A stretch of DNA of 64,000 nucleotides from Homarus americanus (GCF_018991925.1 NW_024732415.1:4633946-4697945); one strand, 5' to 3'. Numbered from the stretch's first letter, positions 34,455 to 46,121 are shown. Numbers and translations are program-made. Notes: a model not told the origin generated them from the sequence alone.

Positions 34455-34555
34455 ATTTATTATTATTATTATTATTATTGTGGTTGTTGTTATTGTTGTT
34501 ATTCTTATTGCTTTTATTGTTATTGTTGTTGTTCGTGCTGTTGTTGTTATTATTA
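34455..34555. repeat. Mixed ATT/GTT trinucleotide tract
   Basis: (ATT)n, then GTTGTT/ATTGTT interspersion. Confidence 0.9.
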
Positions 34556-34755
34556 CATGTACTGCCATAGTAAGATCAAACATAAAATACCATCAATGTG
34601 AAGCAAATAAGAGGGGCTGAAGAGGTCCGCCCTGAGGCACACCGGAGATGACCGCTCAGATAACACGGGACGACCCATCAGCACTTTCCCTTTATCTTCT
34701 CTTATGGGAGCAACCAGCAATCCCACGAGTGCTTCATTACCCATCAAAATCAAGT
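34556..34755 (-). pseudogene. Small reverse transcriptase fragment (motif B)
   Basis: Minus-strand translation around 34608-34655 gives AVISGVPQGGPLQPLLFA, the motif B block (S-G-V-P-Q-G-x-x-x-x-P-L-L-F) of retroelement reverse transcriptases. A stop codon lies just before AVIS and another soon after. The longer 66-residue frame in this region is in a different register, so the element is frameshifted and strongly decayed. Confidence 0.55.
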
Positions 34756-35305
34756 GTATAGGATTTTTAAGCTTAAATTTAAAAAAAAAATAAAAAAATT
34801 ATACATGATTTGTTAAGTTATTAATGCGTTAAAGAATATCCATACCTTTTTAACCTTTTGTTTAATTAATATGTGTACCGGCAGCTTATTTAGTTATTTC
34901 TGTTAATATTGGGTTTTAAGTATACATAATATATTGATTTAACATTGTATCAAGAAATATACATAATTTACAAATATAATTTCAACTGGCAATAAAAAGA
35001 AGAGAATGACTGAGTTTATTTTTAAAATTTTGTTGAATATTAAAGAAAACAAAAACATTGGGGTGACAGAAGTATTTGTAATTTAATTTTGTGTTTTAAA
35101 AATATAAGAAAAAACCGGGAAATCCGATCGACAGTAACCAATTCTTTTTTTTAGGGAATAAAACTGAGGGGACTTTTTTTATATTCTGAGTAAAAATGTT
35201 TGTCTAGAGTGAAGTGAATTGTTTGGTGGGGGAAAATAATTGTTTCGTGAGGTAAAGCTAATTCTCTGTTGGGTGAAATAATGGAGCGTAGAGTGAATAG
35301 TATTG
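34756..35305. other. AT-rich spacer
   Basis: T- and A-rich with no recognised gene. Confidence 0.45.
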
Positions 35306-35308
35306 TAG

Positions 35309-35369
<61 letters not shown>

Positions 35370-35423
35370 CAATAGAGTTTCCACATGCCAACGTTATTAT
35401 TGAGAGAGGGGGAGAGAGAGAAA

Positions 35424-35476
<53 letters not shown>
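35306..35476. repeat. Two GA tracts
   Basis: (GA)n at 35310-35366 and, after GAGGGGGAGAGAG, again at 35428-35475. Both are followed by similar sequence (CACAT(G/A)CCA(A/T)CGTTATTATT), so the whole ~105-bp segment is duplicated. Confidence 0.9.
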
Positions 35477-35478
<2 letters not shown>

Positions 35479-35629
35479 TTCACATACCATCGTTATTATT
35501 CTAAATAAGAAATTATATTTGTGTCTGTTTGTCTGCATGTAAGGCTATGCATGTTGTAATATATGTATATTTATGTATTTATGCATGTTAATGAGTTTCT
35601 CTGCTCACGCACGAAATACCTAGCAATCA

Positions 35630-36050
35630 TCAGGCAGTCCCTCCTACGCGTGACGTCATCAAGGTGATGTTATGCGCCCATAAATAATGACCGCCAGTCA
35701 CTCACTACCCTCCAAAAGGCCTCGTCGGGTTAATTCAAATCCCATCGTAGCGAGTTGTTATTTGAATACGATGATCCACGGTGAATATTCAAGTCGGCAA
35801 TAACACTGGATTTGCATGTTAATTGAATTGGCGCGCAGTTATCTAGCGCCATATTCGGGAGAGCGTCGGGGAGGGGGTTAAAAATGTCGCAATCCAATCT
35901 TCATCCTTCTCGCGCCAACAAGTCCTCTAGCGCCACTTTTCAAACGCTTCAGCTGCGGTTGTTCCTCTTACTCCCCCGACCAACCACTCACCATCCCGCC
36001 TACTCACCCTCCGCCCACCCGATTGGTCACTGCGTATCGTGTATTATCAC
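35630..36050 (+). promoter_or_regulatory. Candidate CpG-containing regulatory island
   Basis: The composition rises sharply in GC and CpG. Motifs include TGACGTCA at 35651, an octamer with homeobox-like extension (ATTTGCATGTTAATTGA) near 35812, TTGGCGCGC at 35828, TCGCGCCAA at 35910 (inverted E2F-like pair), TCTAGCGCCA twice (near 35842 and 35926) and ATTGG (inverted CCAAT) near 36022. A frame beginning AAAATGTCG at 35884 has a good start context but soon becomes a hydrophobic, Phe-rich chance-like frame. A promoter is an inference. Confidence 0.3.
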
Positions 36051-36675
36051 ATTCTCAGGTTTTTGTTTGAACCATTTACGTCTTGTATTTGCGACATTCT
36101 TCCAGTATTTACGTGTAACATATTTCTTTACCATTTACATTCTCTTCCAGTGGTCCATTTTTTTAAAGGGGGAGCTGATTGGGTTTTGTTTTTGTTTTTC
36201 TTTTGTTTTTTGTTTTTCTTTTGGTGTTTTTATATCTGTGTGTGTGTTTGGGTGTTTGTTATCATTTGCTCTCCCTCCCTGGGTGTATTTTTCATTATAG
36301 TTTCATTCTACAAGTATCAGTTTTTATTTTATATTCATCTGTTTGCTTGTGTTTCTTGCTTGTTTAAACTGTATTTTGTAACCTGAAGTCTGTATTTTTC
36401 CTCATTCGTGAATACATATATACTTGGCAATACATATATTTACTTAGTTTTATCAGTACAATATACTCTTCCATGTATGAGAGACAGTATACAGTATTCT
36501 TGTATATCTTTTATTTATACGTTTTAAAATTTGGTGTATAATTATTGAAGCTGTTTATATAAATGTATAATATTCGTGTATATATTGAGTGGTTTGTGTA
36601 AAGATGTATAATATTCGTGAGTTTGTTATAGTGGTCTTTAATTATTGAGTAATTTGTGTATAAATAAATGAATAA

Positions 36676-36678
<3 letters not shown>
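36051..36678. other. T-rich spacer
   Basis: TTTTGTTTTTC-rich at 36185-36230. Near 36540-36660, TATTGAG(T)(G)GTTTGTGTA and TATAATATTCGTG recur, a short degenerate tandem. No gene recognised. Confidence 0.5.

Positions 36679-36721
<43 letters not shown>
36679..36721. repeat. GA dinucleotide tract
   Basis: Pure (GA)n. Confidence 0.96.
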
Positions 36722-36723
<2 letters not shown>

Positions 36724-37204
36724 AGTTTTACAGTCTACATTGAAGATGGAAAATAAATGAAGCTGTGGTAGAAGCGGAAGAAAAGATAAAAAACATAAGA
36801 TTAAAAAAAATATAATAAAAGAAAAATTGATAAAATAAGAGGAATAACAAAGAAAACTCCCCAAATATAAGAGAATTTTTACAATTCCTCTTTATAATAC
36901 CAAACTTGATAGTAATTAATGCAATAGATATTTACAAAGTGTAGTAGACTGAGAAAGGTGTTTGGTTGACTTAGTTTTGAGGAATTTGTTGTGTTAGGAG
37001 TGGTGGGGCGGAGTGGGGGGGGGGGAGGGGAGATGGGACGCGAAAGATGGTGAGAGGGTTAAGAGGTGATAATTAAGGCAAAGTGGTGATAAAGAGATTA
37101 ATAAAGCTTAGAATACTGAAAATATATCGAGTAAATTTTGTACCGAGGGAACTTTGATTCATGTATAGTGTTTTAGGGAGGTATAAGAAGGATGATGTGA
37201 GGGT
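36722..37204. other. A-rich spacer with a G-run
   Basis: A dense G stretch at 37003-37034 (G-runs of 4, 10 and 4). Otherwise A-rich with no gene. Confidence 0.45.
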
Positions 37205-37700
37205 TTAATTATGATCATTAAACCAATCTAACAATGATAATTAAACTAATGTAACTATGATAATTAAACGAATATAACTATGATAATTAAGCCAATCAAA
37301 CTATGATATTTAAAGCAATCTAACTGATAATTAAACCAATCTTTGATAATTAAACCAATCTAGTGATGATAATTAAACCAATCTAACTATGATAATTAAA
37401 GCAATCTGACTATGGTAATTAAATTTAACTATTATTAAACCAATGTAACTGATAATTAAACGAATCTAACTATGGAATTTAAACCAATCCAACTGATAAT
37501 TAAACCAATCTTTGATAATTAAATCAATCTGATATTAAACCAATCTAATCATAATTAAACCAATCTAACTATGATAAGTAAAGCAATCTGACTATGGTCA
37601 ATAAACCAAACTATGATAATTAAACTAATCTAACTGATAATTAAACCAATCTATGATAATTAAACCAATCTAACTCATAATTAAACCAATCTTTTCATTA
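37205..37700. repeat. GATAATTAAACCAATCTAAC degenerate satellite
   Basis: About 20 diverged units of 17-24 bp with the core ATAATTAAACCAATCTAACT extend over nearly 500 bp. Many units lack the ACTAT or AACTG part, giving irregular length. Confidence 0.92.
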
Positions 37701-38116
37701 GGGTTGTATTATTATATATAGTGTACTAGGTAAGGTGCGTGGTACATTGAGAGTGTGTTTAGAGAGGAGTGTGTGATAAGACAAGGAATAAAGTGTGTTA
37801 TACAAGTGTCTTAGGGATCACGATAATGACCTTAAAGTACAGGACGAAAGAGATGGATAATTTTTTAATGATCTGGTAAAAAAAAAATGATTAAAATAGC
37901 AAAAAAAATAGTTTCGATAAAAGAAATAATAACGTATGGGGAAAAATGAATACTAGCAAAATTATACAAATATAACATAATTTAAACCCATTAATTAATA
38001 GTTAATACATACAACATAGAAGGAATTATGAATGCCATGTATAGAATTAAAAAAAGGTAGAATTCTATATATATTTTTAAGTTCGGTGGCAGGGGTGGGT
38101 TGGTATTCACTGTCCC
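37701..38116. other. AT-rich spacer
   Basis: No recognised feature. Confidence 0.4.
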
Positions 38117-38118
38117 GT

Positions 38119-38184
<66 letters not shown>
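38117..38184. repeat. TC dinucleotide tract
   Basis: Pure (CT)n of about 64 bp. Confidence 0.97.
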
Positions 38185-38185
<1 letters not shown>

Positions 38186-38476
38186 GCCATTTATGCTTTG
38201 CTACGTATGAAAGAGTTCACTTGATCATTTCCCATAAAATTTAAATGAAATAAACAAAAAACGTGAACATGGTGCTGCCTCGTTCACATCATGAAAATAT
38301 CCAACCAGATTAAATGTGTAGAGCAGTATGACGTTTAAAGCACTGAGAGATGAACATAGGAACTAACAGAGACACAGAAGAGATGCACAGATCGCCCTCC
38401 CCTCCTTCTCCAACACCCCAACAGACCTCCCCTCCTCTCTCCTCCCTCTCCTACTTTCCCCGTAGCTGACGCATGA

Positions 38477-38479
<3 letters not shown>
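38185..38479. other. Spacer
   Basis: Ends in a C/T-rich stretch (38395-38462). No gene. Confidence 0.4.

Positions 38480-38522
<43 letters not shown>
38480..38522. repeat. CA dinucleotide tract
   Basis: Pure (CA)n. Confidence 0.96.
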
Positions 38523-38529
<7 letters not shown>

Positions 38530-38816
38530 ACATATAAAATTGATACAACATTGCAGCAGCGTCACCCAGACCGGTTGACTAACATACATACATATTTTCC
38601 TCGTTTTACAGTCAATCACCAAACACGACACACCAATACATGACGTTACTTGTTGATTCATGAATTCTAATGGTTGTTTTTGTGGCTGATCTGTGTAAAA
38701 AAAATAAAATTATTGTTTGGTTTTTCGCGATTTTATTAGGGAATTCTTTTGGGTATATCGTTGAAGTTGTTTTGTTGTTTATTTTCTTATTATTGTTGTT
38801 GTTGTTAAGTTTTGTG

Positions 38817-38818
38817 TG

Positions 38819-38899
<81 letters not shown>

Positions 38900-38909
38900 G
38901 TTATTGTTA

Positions 38910-38953
<44 letters not shown>
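38817..38953. repeat. ATT trinucleotide tract
   Basis: About 137 bp of (ATT)n with three GTTATT units near 38899-38915. Poly-Asn, poly-Ile, poly-Leu and poly-Tyr frames in this area are not coding. Confidence 0.97.
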
Positions 38954-38954
<1 letters not shown>

Positions 38955-39134
38955 CTGCCGCCGATACTACTACTATCACCCTTCATTATTGATGTATTAT
39001 TTCTTGAAGCCTTTATGTGCTACGTTCGTGTAGACCGAAGCGCATTCTGGTTATCGTCTGTTCCACCTCTAGATGGATTCATTGTTCTGGATGTGGGAGA
39101 CTGTGGTAAGCTGTGTGGAGATGTGGACTTTGTA

Positions 39135-39136
<2 letters not shown>

Positions 39137-39185
<49 letters not shown>

Positions 39186-39262
39186 GCCACATATAAAATT
39201 TAAGTCAGTTACAAGTCGATTCTACATGATAAATACCTAACCTAACCTAACCTAACCTATTA
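39137..39262. repeat. CA tract followed by CCTAA block
   Basis: (CA)n at 39137-39183, then (CCTAA)5 at about 39237-39261. Confidence 0.93.
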
Positions 39263-39829
39263 TCTCTCTTCAACTTTCATATATATACAAAGCCTTCAAT
39301 TAAGCTATCATCCGCCGCTCCAACTGTGAAATGCATTTGTCATCATGCAAATTGATAAATGTTGTGTAAAAAAGTTATTGTCTGGCCATTACAACAAATG
39401 AACCGAATATCATGATAAAGCACTGACGCCCACGTGAGATGTTTGATGAAAAGGTTTACATTGTGACATTAGTAAGATAGATATAAACATTAACGAAATA
39501 TAATTTATAAATATATAAGTTGATTTTAGGAAAACTTTAGTCTGAAAACAAACAAAAAACTTCAAATGTAGCCTAAATTTAAACCTCGATATATAAACTG
39601 GTTTTTTTTTAGTAAGACACCAGTTGAGGATTTAACCAATATGTAAAATCAATAGAAAATGCAGAATGATTATCTATCCAAACGGTCATATATCAAAATA
39701 CTAGTTTATATAGTAAGATGGTATAGTTAACGTACTATTGTCAGATGTCGGCAGAAAACTCTTAATTTTTTTACCTCCTCTAAAATTAATAACAATTCGG
39801 TATCACACACAGTCAACAGTGAGTGCCTC
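39263..39829. other. AT-rich spacer
   Basis: No recognised gene. Confidence 0.4.
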
Positions 39830-40292
39830 TGTAATACATGCAATATCATCCTTAAATTTCTCTTTCTCTTATTCTTCATTTTTCTTTCATCCATTCTCTC
39901 TATCTTTTTTTTTTAATTCTCTCTATTTCTCATTATAATTATTTATCTTCCATTTATTTCTCTCTCTCTATTTATGTCCATTTATCTCTCCATCTACATT
40001 CATCTCTCTTTCATCTCTCTTACTTTCTTTTTATCTCTATTCATCTCTCCCTTTCTCTATCTTCATTCATTTCTCTTTCTCTTTCATTCTCTTACTGAAC
40101 CAATTACTCTTTCATTTGTTCCCCCTATTTCCGTTTTCATTCTATTTCTCACTCTTTTTCTCTTTCATCCAAGCTCTTTCACTGAATTTTACCTATATCT
40201 CTTCTCTCTTTCTCTCACTCTTACCTTTTTCTCATTTTTCTCGTTCTCTTACTCTTATCTATCTCTTCTCTCTCTCTGTCTTCCACTCCTAT
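39830..40292. repeat. TCTCTTTC/ATTCATCTC pyrimidine-rich array
   Basis: T/C-rich degenerate units (TTTCTCTCTATTTAT, CATTCATCTCTC) over 450 bp. Ser/Leu/Phe frames are by-products. Confidence 0.85.
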
Positions 40293-40897
40293 AGACACAC
40301 AAACAAACCATCAAAGGTCAACCTATGCAAATTGCTTCTATGAGTCACCTTAAGTGTTTACCCTCAACTTTTAGATCAACTTCCCCATCTGCTCAAATAG
40401 TTTAAGATCAACTCGGCATCTCCTTGAGCGCTAAATCTGTCCCGGTATTTTGTCGACACAGTTGAGCATCGCAACAATAAGGGAAAAAAAGAATTCGACC
40501 CATTGAGGTTGATGCATATAGGAGATCGGAACTCTTATACCGGGATCAAAAAAAGGTATTTAGGTTTACGAGGATGATATAATTATAACATCAGAAAATA
40601 GAGGATCGAATCCCATTTGGGCGATGACTAGAGAAATTCGAAGCTTCATATTGAGGATGGGAAGAAGGGAAAGGGGTTCAACTCTCTTGAGGATTTGTTT
40701 TGTAAAAAGAACAGGGAAACAAAGAGGATTCGGTTTAGCTGAGGTACCTAGCTTCGACCAGCGCTAAGGACACATCAACATAGCGCCAAAAATCACAGCG
40801 TTAAGGATACATCAACACAACACCATAACGGCACTACTCATCACAACCACTGACCCACCGACCGCCGCTGACACACCACAGGGATGAATTACTCTTA
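40293..40897. other. Balanced-composition spacer
   Basis: A short duplication (GCG(C)TAAGGA(C/T)ACATCAACA) occurs at 40764 and 40800. No gene recognised. Confidence 0.45.
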
Positions 40898-41093
40898 ACG
40901 CCCGGAGTTTTAAACATCCTCTTCCGTTGAAGAGGGTCGTCCTGTTTCAATTATTGGAATTAGTTAATTTTACCAATAAACCACCCCATCAAGTACTGTA
41001 CTGCGGTGTCCTTCAGGACTCATTTTTTTAAAAACTCGGGTTGAAACACGACGACCCTCTTCAACGGAAGAGGGTGTTTAAAACTCCGGGCGT
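40898..41093. mobile_element. Inverted-repeat element with nested hairpins
   Basis: The left arm (40898-40950, starting ACGCCCGGAGTTTTAAACA) and right arm (41041-41093, ending TGTTTAAAACTCCGGGCGT) are reverse complements over 53 bp with two mismatches, separated by a 90-bp AT-rich centre. Each arm also contains its own hairpin, CCTCTTC-CGTT-GAAGAGG on the left and ACCCTCTTC-AACG-GAAGAGGGT on the right. There is no coding capacity. The layout fits a MITE-type non-autonomous DNA transposon, but no clear target-site duplication was found. Confidence 0.75.
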
Positions 41094-41314
41094 GAGACTC
41101 CACTGTTTACTGTCTGGCGGCCACGATCACACAGCGAGGCTCAGGCAAGACTGTTGCACCTCACAGACTCTCTATCACTGTTTTATATCTGGACTTGATT
41201 TTGATAGCAAGTAACGACGAAAACCTGGTTGGTTAGTTAGTTAGTTATTGTTAATAGAAGTAATACGTGGATGGCAAGTCACTGACTATCGGGAACGATT
41301 TGAGTGAACATCAG
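41094..41314. other. Spacer
   Basis: TTAGTTAGTTAG at 41231-41246; nothing else seen. Confidence 0.4.
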
Positions 41315-41408
41315 AACTAAACACCAGAAGCGAACACCAGAACTAAACACCAGAACTAAACACCAGAAGTAAACACCAGAAGTAAACACCAGAAGTAAAC
41401 ACCATAAC
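41315..41408. repeat. 13-bp AAACACCAGAAGT tandem repeat, about 7 units
   Basis: Units AACACCAGAA(C/G)(T/C)(A) repeat head to tail, with the last three (AAACACCAGAAGT) identical. Confidence 0.93.
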
Positions 41409-42553
41409 TCGTGAAGTGACCTTTAATAAAATGCATCTGTGGGTTATAAAGCAGTTTAAGACATTTGCTAAGCTTCGTCTCTGTCTCAACTCCACGACTG
41501 GAAAGATTTATCATGGGTGGAAAGTTCATTAATGGTATCAGGAAAATATACTTAAGGAACTCGTCTTAAATAAGTGGTCAGGTGGATGGATTTCAATACT
41601 TCACCGCCTCATTGCCTACTCTACAACATCACGAGGGGGTGTGGATCATGGCTGTGTCCGTCCTCGATAAATAATTCTCGAAGTCTTTCCTAGAGTTTCA
41701 GATTATCAATAAAATAGTTTTACCAAATAGGGAAATTGAGATTCTAATTTGCCTTCGTTACAGAGAGAAAGAAAATCACGTTCATTTTACGTTTCAAGAA
41801 AAATCTATGTCCTGCCAAGTTCGAGGAATCGACTCACAACTTTACACAGCGAGGAAGAGAGTTCGGTGTTCTAAACTAATGTCTTTGCAGAATTCCTAGT
41901 AAAAGGTGAGAGTTGAGAGCTTATGCTTTGATGGAGTTGACAACCTTGATGAGTTGTTTATAAGCTCTCGATAAGAGTTAGGGAGTGTTTTAGGAGCGAG
42001 ATTTCACCCCACACACACTCTGCACACTTTATCACCGAAGCGAATTATTACGCTCAAGCTTACCCAGTCATGGTCAGGGATAGTGTGATGTTATCGGCAT
42101 GTGTCGGAACAGGCATTCATCTGACATTCGTTTCCTTCAGGTACTTTACAAACACGAACACCACAGATTGTAGACTCACCAGCTGTAAAGGGAAAAGAGA
42201 AAAGGTTTTTATATCTTGAATCATTTCTAATTTGATATCACACAACACTTTACTGATGCCCTTCAAGTACGGTGTTAACGCCCACTCACTCTCCTCCCCA
42301 AGAACGAGACACACAATCTATTTATCTCTCTTTCATGGACGTACAAATTCTTCGTCGGCCGTGTGAGGTGTTTTTTTTTGCTTTGTGATCTGGAACAAGG
42401 AAATAAGAACCCTGGATGGCGTGACTGTTACCTTGGTAAAAAGTGCTGCCGGTATTCTGGTTTCGTCGCTTCAACCAGATGGTGAAGCTCGGCAAGCACG
42501 CTGGTCCTTCACTATCACGACGCCTCTGCATGATAATAGAAAGTAAATTTGTA

Positions 42554-42555
<2 letters not shown>
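41409..42555. other. Non-repetitive stretch with a weak exon candidate
   Basis: About 1.1 kb free of simple repeats. On the minus strand, 42525-42432 is open in one frame between a pyrimidine-plus-CAG acceptor-like site and a CAAG|GTAAC donor-like site (94 bp; frame begins RRRDSEGPACLPSFTIWLKR). I recognise no domain. Two minus-strand frames of 65-69 residues here remain unassigned. Confidence 0.2.
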
Positions 42556-42590
<35 letters not shown>

Positions 42591-42592
42591 TG
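42556..42592. repeat. ATT trinucleotide tract
   Basis: (ATT)n immediately 5' of the SINE head. Confidence 0.93.
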
Positions 42593-42596
42593 TAAG

Positions 42597-42840
42597 TGAT
42601 GCCGTAGTACAGTGACAGAGCGCTTACCTCACCCAATAAATGGTCCAGTATGTGATTCCTGGCATCAGTGGGGCGGCGGGGGTTCTTCTCTTGTACACAA
42701 ACCCTTGTTCACTCGGCCATAAATGAGCACACTATCGGGTATGCTAGGTGGAACAGCCCCTGAGAGGACTAACATGCTGATGAATTCCAAGTATTAACGG
42801 ACCAGCACCGTCATAGCCACTCATAATAGCAGGGAGAGGC
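42597..42840 (+). mobile_element. tRNA-derived SINE with complete head
   Basis: The 71-nt head (42597-42667) is tRNA-like: 5' TGATGCC pairs perfectly with 3' GGCATCA as a 7-bp acceptor stem. An A-box-like TAGTACAGTGACAGAGCGC lies at 42605, and a degenerate B box TATGTGATTCC at 42649, with tRNA-like A-to-B spacing. The T stem does not pair well, so this is not a functional tRNA. Downstream, TTCACTCGGCCATAAATGAG (about 42706) aligns loosely with the core of the 7107 and 55905 SINEs. Confidence 0.65.
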
Positions 42841-43494
42841 ATGCGGGAGGTACAGTACAATAACAAACTCGTATTATTATCATTACTGCCTTATCATTAT
42901 ATTCATTTGTGTGTCTTAGTCACCACGAAAGCCTTTGAACAGGTGAGTTAAGGGAAATTATTTAGTATGTCACGCAAGTTGTGGGAGTATGAGTGTGTAC
43001 CTGGCATTGTTATTAGTGTTGTGGTAAATATGTTTGTTTACTTAACCCTTTGAGGACGATGATTTAAATGTGTTAGAGAAAGATTTATATTTCTTAAAAT
43101 GTAATAATTGTGTTAAAGTACACCTGTATGAATTAACCGAGTTTATTTGCATCACAGATATACTGTACATAATGATCCCATGTAATGTGTCTTAAGGTAT
43201 TTAGCAGAAAGGAACATTGTCTCTAAGTTTTGGTTAATGTTTACACGACTCGATCACATCCGTATAAGAGTAAATTAGTTGTTCATGTACAGTAGGCGGT
43301 GATTGTGTGTACCATATTACACATGTACACAATATGGTGCATCTAACACTCAACTTGATGTGGTCTAAGTGTACACGAGAAAGATGTACATTATAATACA
43401 GATAAGACTACTGTATATATGTTATTTAGACTAAATAGAAGCATAATGAAATACTATGTGACAACTCAGTGAGCTTTATTGAGGCTTCTGACTG
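42841..43494. other. AT-rich spacer
   Basis: GTACAC/TGTACA-rich sequence at 43170-43400. No gene recognised. Confidence 0.4.
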
Positions 43495-43730
43495 CCAACC
43501 TGAGTTATGACGCAGACACTAACAGCACGAAAACTGTACACAGTTACCACCTTTACTGTCTATAATGATGCAGTCAAGTTAAAACTGTTTCGGTCTTACT
43601 GCCGTGTCATTACTTGTGTTCCCTCCGTGTGGTGTGAGTACAGTAATGTGTCTGAACGAACCTATAAGTCTGTTTACGGTAATAATCTTCACAGACTTGC
43701 TTGATGTCCTCCTACCACACACCGCCTCAC
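43495..43730 (+). pseudogene. LINE RT thumb-region fragment
   Basis: One frame reads DAVKLKLFRSYCRVITC, VPSVWCEYSNVSERTYKSVY and GNNLHRLA, then a stop. The pattern VKxxLFRSYC...LWxxYxxxxxxxKxxYxNxxRxL is typical of the segment after the RT palm in several invertebrate LINE families. Just upstream, another frame gives YDADTNSTKTV, resembling the preceding DD(x)DI block, so a frameshift separates them. Only about 70 residues remain. Confidence 0.5.
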
Positions 43731-44088
<358 letters not shown>

Positions 44089-44810
44089 CAAATATAATGG
44101 ATTTAACATTAAATTATTTTCTACACCTGAACCTAATATATATAATATCTAATATATATCTATATACCTGTGTCTTGCTTTTGTCTATTATTTACACTTA
44201 AGAAAATATATCAAAAGCCATACATTTATCATATATTTTCTTGGTCTTTCTTTGGTTTTATCTTTTCTCATATTCTCTTGTTTCTCATTGTGTTATTCCT
44301 CTATTTTATTATTTATTCCTTTTACTTGAATTTACATTAATCTCTTCCACTTAGTCATTCACTTCAATGATATATTCAAGGCATCTGTTAATATGGGATT
44401 GGTAAAGCAAATTAACTGGACGTCACTCTGTAATGCCTGTTTTGTTAAGTCAGGTGTTATATCTCTCTCTCTGCTTTTGTCGCCTTTAGCTGTAAATTAC
44501 TGATTGATGCAATAGGGAATATACGGTATACTGCAGCGTTAGTCTGTTGTGTTGATGAATACGTAATGAATGGTGGGACGTCTGTTGGCGTGAGTCTGTT
44601 TTGCATAATTCTGTTAAATGTCTGTCTGTCTGTCTGTTTTATATATTGTTTTATCTCTGTGTCTGTGTTTGTTGTCTTGTCTGTTATTGGATTATATTTT
44701 CCTCTTATTTTTTATATTTTTTTCTTTATATACAAATCTTTCTCCGTTTGTATTTCTTTGTGTGTTGTCGCTTTAATCTGTCTGTTGTTTTGTCTGCGTT
44801 TTTCGTTGTG
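44089..44810. other. T-rich spacer
   Basis: Short (TCTG)n at 44622-44638; otherwise no recognised feature. Confidence 0.4.
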
Positions 44811-44811
44811 C

Positions 44812-44843
<32 letters not shown>

Positions 44844-44850
44844 ATAGTAG
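44811..44850. repeat. TAG trinucleotide tract
   Basis: (TAG)n with one AAT interruption. Confidence 0.95.
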
Positions 44851-46118
44851 TAACATAAATAATAATATCATAATCATCACCACTTTTTATCGAATGAATA
44901 AGATGAGTTAAATTCACCTTCACTTTACATAATGAACAAGACCCAGGTAGCGCTGCAACTACCCATGATTCTCACTGTTATGGAAATTCAGAATCACATA
45001 ATTCTTACAGCACTATCTGCACCCAGCCTCCAACACCAGTTTAAACCCGACATAAAAGCATTATGATTTTACTCTGAAATACTGATGTGAGTGAGTTAGC
45101 TTTTGTGGATTTCCGGGTTGGAGAGATGAAAGAGAGATAAGGAGACAGAGAATGGAAGAGAGAGATAGACAGAGATTGAAAGAGAAAGAGAGACAGACGG
45201 GATTATATGGAGATAGAGAATGAAATAGAGAAACATAGAGACCTAACCTAATCGAACCAAACCAAACCAAACTAATATCAATCTAATCTCGTCAGCTTTT
45301 AATACATTCGTCTCTATTATCGCCCAAGTTTCCCTCACCTCAACAAAAAACAAATATTTGTATTTAGTTTTTCCGGAAGGGCTATCAAGGTTATCAATAC
45401 CTGTACACTCAAGTACATTTAAGATAGCAGTAAAAACCAACAACTCATTCATTCTTATGCAGATGAGTCAACCCTCCCACTATTAATTTTTACAATACAA
45501 CAACGAGGTATATCAGGCTTCATCATTTCGTCAAGTGTCGCCCAAACTGTTATAGTGAACTTCGTAGTTATGTTCAGAGCGCCAAGACCTACTGTAGCGT
45601 GGAGCAGTTGGCGCCCGCTTATGTAAATCATGTGAGCTCACCAGATGGAATATTACTGCCATGTGGCGGGTTGGTGGAGGACTTCACTTCCTTGACTAGA
45701 TGCTGAAACAGGACCATTATAACAGTCAACATAATAACCTCACTAGACACCTTCTATTACGTCTCACCAGCAGCACCACCATCACAAACCTCTTCCATCT
45801 ATATCTTTACTTAATGAACCCCGGAATAGCCCTGTATAGAGCCCCCAGCCACAGAGCGTTATTCTTAGATGAGGCAGATCAATAGAACTTTGGAAAATGA
45901 GGTGAGGGTGTTGGCTCGAGCGTTGATGGGGTGTGAGGTAAAGCTGGCTCAGGCGACCAGGTTGTGTTGAGTGGGTAATTTGCATCATTCTGGATGAGCG
46001 GCTGACAGTCTAATTGACCCCCGCTGTCTGATTGTCCAGGTGTGTTTGTGTCCTGTTATATTGATGTTGTATTGGTAAACTATCTTTTTCTCTCTTCTAT
46101 TATATTTCTCTATGTTTA

Positions 46119-46121
<3 letters not shown>
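44851..46121. other. Mostly unique spacer with GA-rich stretch
   Basis: GAGAGA/GACAGA-rich at 45115-45240, followed by AACCAAACC near 45256-45272. From 45480 to 46060 the sequence is balanced and unique-looking, with no gene recognised. Confidence 0.45.

Noticed and set aside
35884..36300. Protein-coding gene starting AAAATGTCG
   Set aside because: The start context is good, but after about 60 residues the frame becomes Phe/Leu/Val-rich translation of T-rich spacer with no domain.
42597..42667. Functional tRNA gene
   Set aside because: The acceptor stem pairs, but the T stem does not and the B box is degenerate; a SINE-like tail follows. A SINE head is more likely.
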